Assembly (NCBI GenBank): GCA_018399375.1
Contig: JAGYOV010000039.1
Location: 1 to 7,750, forward strand
Direction of reading: 5' to 3'
Length of the DNA stretch: 7,750 nt
From: Dehalococcoidia bacterium
Lineage (GTDB): Bacteria; Chloroflexota; Dehalococcoidia; GIF9; AB-539-J10
Under the pieces are notes generated by a model. The model was not told the DNA's origin. It saw only the letters and a program-made list of their open reading frames with translations, and did no database searches. Below, piece after piece: positions 5,514-7,750 of the stretch. The translations under genes were made by a program, and so were the position numbers. Each line of letters opens with the position of its first letter. Position 1 is the stretch's first letter.

Positions 5514-5781
5514 ACATATTCCACAGCGCACCTGCATTGCTTGTAGAGAGATTAAAGATAAGAGGCTTATGATCCGCTTGGTGCAAAATAGCGATGGCTC
5601 GGTAGAACCCGATACCTCAGCAAAGAGGAAGGGCCGTGGTGCTTACATTTGTCCTAGCAAAAGATGCTGGGACATAGCACTAAAAAAGAACCACCTGGAT
5701 CATGCGCTGAGAACAAAAATAAATAACGCCAACCGCAGCGCCTTATTTGAATATGGCAGCAAATTTAATGAGGAAAAGTAA
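5497..5781 (+). CDS. ylxR: YlxR (RnpM) family small RNA-binding protein
   Basis: This 94-aa protein (92 aa if read from the second ATG at 5503) has the YlxR signatures: PQRTCIACREIKDKRLMIRLV near the start, and GRGAYICPSKRCWDIALKK in the middle, with conserved Arg and Gly around the RNA-binding face. Family members have been reported to bind RNase P RNA and to influence its activity, and are routinely encoded between nusA and infB, as here. The frame overlaps the nusA stop (TAA at 5511-5513), and no Shine-Dalgarno precedes either ATG, which suggests translational coupling to NusA synthesis. The choice between 5497 and 5503 is open. Confidence 0.92.
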   Translation: MTMEDKHIPQRTCIACREIKDKRLMIRLVQNSDGSVEPDTSAKRKGRGAYICPSKRCWDIALKKNHLDHALRTKINNANRSALFEYGSKFNEEK

Positions 5782-5783
5782 TT

Positions 5784-7547
5784 TTGGTCACTAAAGGAAA
5801 ACATCCCAAGAGGCAAACGGAGCCATCCTTACCACAGGTTGAGCTACCCTCCAACACGAGCATAAAACATCTGGCTGATGTGCTGCGCGTAGAACCCGTG
5901 AAACTCATCAAGCAACTGATGCGCAAAGGCATAATGGCCAACGTAAATCAAGTTATCGATTTCGAGACAGCAAGCATACTGGCCTCAGAATGTGGATATA
6001 TTGCTCAAGAGAAAGAGGAAAGAAAAATCAAGATTTCCCATCCTCTAGAGGGGGGGAGCAAGCTACAACCCCGCCCACCCATAGTTACCGTCCTAGGGCA
6101 CGTCGATCACGGGAAGACAACCCTGCTCGATATGATAAGAAAAACTAACGTAACTGCTCGAGAAGCAGGCGCAATAACACAGCACATAGGAGCATACCAG
6201 GCCACGGTCAATGATCGCAAGATTACTTTCTTGGACACACCAGGGCATGAAGCCTTCACCACAATGAGAGCCCGTGGAGCCCAGGTAACGGACATAGTAA
6301 TACTGGTAGTTGCTGCTGACGACGGCGTAATGCCACAAACTTTAGAGGCTGCCAATCACGCCAAAGCCGCAGGTGTTCCAGTAGTAGTGGCCATCAACAA
6401 AATCGATAAAGCCAATGCTAATGTCGAGCATACAAAGCAACAACTAGCAGATTTAGGCCTGATTATCGAGGAATGGGGAGGAGATACCATCTGCGTGCCC
6501 ATATCAGCCAAGAAAGGAGAGGGTTTGCAGGACTTGCTGGAAAATCTGTTTCTCTTATCTGATATGTTGGAACTAAAAGCTGATCCCACAACTCCGGCGG
6601 AAGGGGTAGTCCTTGAATCCAGAATGGATAAAACAAGAGGCCCGTTGGCCACTCTCCTTATTCAAAAAGGAACTCTCAGAACTAGCAACGTCATAGTGGC
6701 TGGTAACACCTGGGGCAAAATAAAAGCTATATTTGATGACAAGGGGAAACAAATCCACAAATGCGGACCGGCAACTCCAGTAGAAGTACTGGGCTTAGGA
6801 GATGTCCCCAGAGCAGGAAATGTTTTCCGCGTATCACCCAGTGAACATCACGCCCGAGATACAGCAGAAAAACAAGCTGCAAAAACACCACGCTCTTCAC
6901 TAAGCTTAAGCGCTATCTCCAGCCAGATAAGTGAAGGAGAGACGAAGACGCTCAACATAGTTTTGAAAACGGATGTTGATGGAAGCATTGAGCCGATAAA
7001 GAGTTCTATAGAGAGGCTGAGTACAGAGAAAGTCAAGGCTAAGGTTATCCACTCAGCCAGTGGCAGCATTACAGAAAGCGATATCATTCTAGCCTCAGCT
7101 TCAAACGGCATAGTTATCGGCTTTAACGCGCGCGTCGCTCCCGGAGCCACACAATCAGCAGCGGCAGAGGGAATTAACATATATAACTACGACATCATCT
7201 ACAAAATGATCGAGGACATAGATAAGGTACTACATGGGATGCTAGAGCCGGTATATGATTTCGTTTTGATTGGGCGAGCCCAGATAAGAGCCATTTTCCC
7301 CAGCAAAGGGAAAGGCACGATCGCCGGCGTTTACGTTAACGAGGGCAAGATACATAGATCAGCTACTGTCAAGGTAATTCGAGGTGGAGCGGTGATTTAT
7401 GAATCCAATGTCTCTTCCCTAAAACGCTTCAAAGATGATGTCTCTGAAGTCAACACTGGTTTTGAATGCGGCGTGGGTATAGAGGAATTCAATGATTTTC
7501 AAGTTGGCGATACTCTGGAGTTTTATCGCGAAGAAAAAGTAACTTAG
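5784..7547 (+). CDS. infB: Translation initiation factor IF-2
   Basis: IF-2 is the GTPase that delivers fMet-tRNA to the 30S subunit and promotes subunit joining. The 587-aa protein is of the short form, without the long N-terminal extension of E. coli IF2. An IF2_N module (about 25-72, [20 protein letters not shown]) precedes the G domain. GTPase motifs are complete: G1 GHVDHGKT (105-112), switch [10 protein letters not shown] (128-136), G3 DTPGHEAF (151-158), G4 NKID (205-208) and G5 SAKKGEG (241-247). Domain II (about 275-355), domain III (about 388-470) and the C-terminal fMet-tRNA-binding domain (about 490-587, including [18 protein letters not shown]) follow. The start is TTG at 5784, two nt after the ylxR stop, with GAGGA at 5770-5774 located 9 nt upstream inside ylxR. 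ATT at 5781, one codon earlier, is an unlikely alternative. Nothing essential is missing. Confidence 0.97.
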   Translation: MVTKGKHPKRQTEPSLPQVELPSNTSIKHLADVLRVEPVKLIKQLMRKGIMANVNQVIDFETASILASECGYIAQEKEERKIKISHPLEGGSKLQPRPPIVTVLGHVDHGKTTLLDMIRKTNVTAREAGAITQHIGAYQATVNDRKITFLDTPGHEAFTTMRARGAQVTDIVILVVAADDGVMPQTLEAANHAKAAGVPVVVAINKIDKANANVEHTKQQLADLGLIIEEWGGDTICVPISAKKGEGLQDLLENLFLLSDMLELKADPTTPAEGVVLESRMDKTRGPLATLLIQKGTLRTSNVIVAGNTWGKIKAIFDDKGKQIHKCGPATPVEVLGLGDVPRAGNVFRVSPSEHHARDTAEKQAAKTPRSSLSLSAISSQISEGETKTLNIVLKTDVDGSIEPIKSSIERLSTEKVKAKVIHSASGSITESDIILASASNGIVIGFNARVAPGATQSAAAEGINIYNYDIIYKMIEDIDKVLHGMLEPVYDFVLIGRAQIRAIFPSKGKGTIAGVYVNEGKIHRSATVKVIRGGAVIYESNVSSLKRFKDDVSEVNTGFECGVGIEEFNDFQVGDTLEFYREEKVT

Positions 7548-7574
7548 CAGAGAAAGAGATATACAGGTGTACCG

Positions 7575-7750
7575 ATGACCAGGCGAAATGAGCGAGCAAG
7601 CGAACTTATTAAACGTACACTCAGTAAATTGCTGGTGCGCAAGGTTAATGATCCAAGAGTAAGCGAACTGGTTTCAATAACCAAGGTTGCTATTTCATCA
7701 GATTTCAAGCAAGCCGAAGTGTCCATTAGCATTCTAGGAGACGAAAAAAC
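7575..7750 (+). CDS. rbfA: 30S ribosome-binding factor RbfA, N-terminal part (cut by right edge)
   Basis: RbfA is a small KH-fold protein that acts in late maturation of the 30S subunit, near the 16S rRNA 5' end. Fifty-eight codons are visible before the window ends. The translation starts MTRRNERASELIKRTLSKLL and continues with NDPRVSELVSITKVAISSDF and AEVSISILGDE, matching the family's DPR-x-LVSIT-V-S-D-A-V-S-LGDE pattern. AGGTG at 7565-7569 lies 5 nt before the ATG. The gene begins 27 nt after infB stops, with no terminator between, so it is in the same operon. Confidence 0.93.
   Translation, partial: MTRRNERASELIKRTLSKLLVRKVNDPRVSELVSITKVAISSDFKQAEVSISILGDEK

Noticed and set aside
6093..7180. 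Several 80-110-codon minus-strand frames opposite infB
   Set aside because: All lie antisense to the conserved GTPase and later domains of IF-2 and have no recognisable features.
1..7750. CRISPR arrays, insertion-sequence ends, integrase sites, toxin-antitoxin or defence genes
   Set aside because: No regularly spaced repeats, long terminal inverted repeats, transposase motifs or known defence motifs were seen on either strand.

Overview
The window is about 7.75 kb of bacterial chromosome of moderate G+C (estimated by eye). It reads as a housekeeping region, not a mobile or defence island. The best guess for the host is a Chloroflexota lineage close to Dehalococcoidia. This rests on remembered protein flavour: a short (~590 aa) IF2, a NusA with a DPVGCC-type KH1 segment, a PilT-type ATPase far from other pilus genes, and an HD-superfamily protein of the kind seen in thermophiles and Dehalococcoidia. 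No database search backs this, so the phylum is an inference.

Layout. 1-509 (minus) is the N-terminal part of a radical SAM enzyme that runs off the left edge. 570-661 (minus) is tRNA-Ser(GCU) with an encoded CCA end, preceded by an extended -10 promoter. 884-1519 (plus) is an MtnX/SerB-like HAD-IB phosphatase. It converges on a PilT-type ATPase at 1566-2633 (minus). About 600 bp without a convincing full-length gene follow; they hold a 27-codon reading frame with a strong Shine-Dalgarno (2690-2773) and a possible broken frame (2784-2948). 3262-3789 (minus) is an HD-superfamily protein whose metal-binding histidines look lost. A 293-bp divergent spacer holds a promoter candidate and a clear intrinsic-terminator hairpin (4010-4040). 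Then comes the translation/transcription operon nusA - ylxR - infB - rbfA (4083 to the right edge, plus), with very tight spacing.

How the genes work together. NusA (elongation, pausing, termination and antitermination), YlxR/RnpM (small RNA-binding protein), IF2 (initiator tRNA delivery) and RbfA (30S maturation) form the classical bacterial operon coupling transcription, ribosome assembly and initiation. rimP, which commonly precedes nusA, is not in its usual place here. The other genes look like independent neighbours.

Most noteworthy. (1) Two genes, the HAD phosphatase and pilT, have no ATG/GTG/TTG where homology demands a start. Each has an AUA there, 6-7 nt after a good Shine-Dalgarno. 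(2) The HD protein appears to be a pseudoenzyme. (3) A terminator hairpin sits between a candidate promoter and the nusA start, suggesting attenuation. (4) The GXXG loop of NusA KH1 is degenerate. I found no CRISPR array, toxin-antitoxin pair, phage gene, insertion sequence or obvious new multi-gene system.
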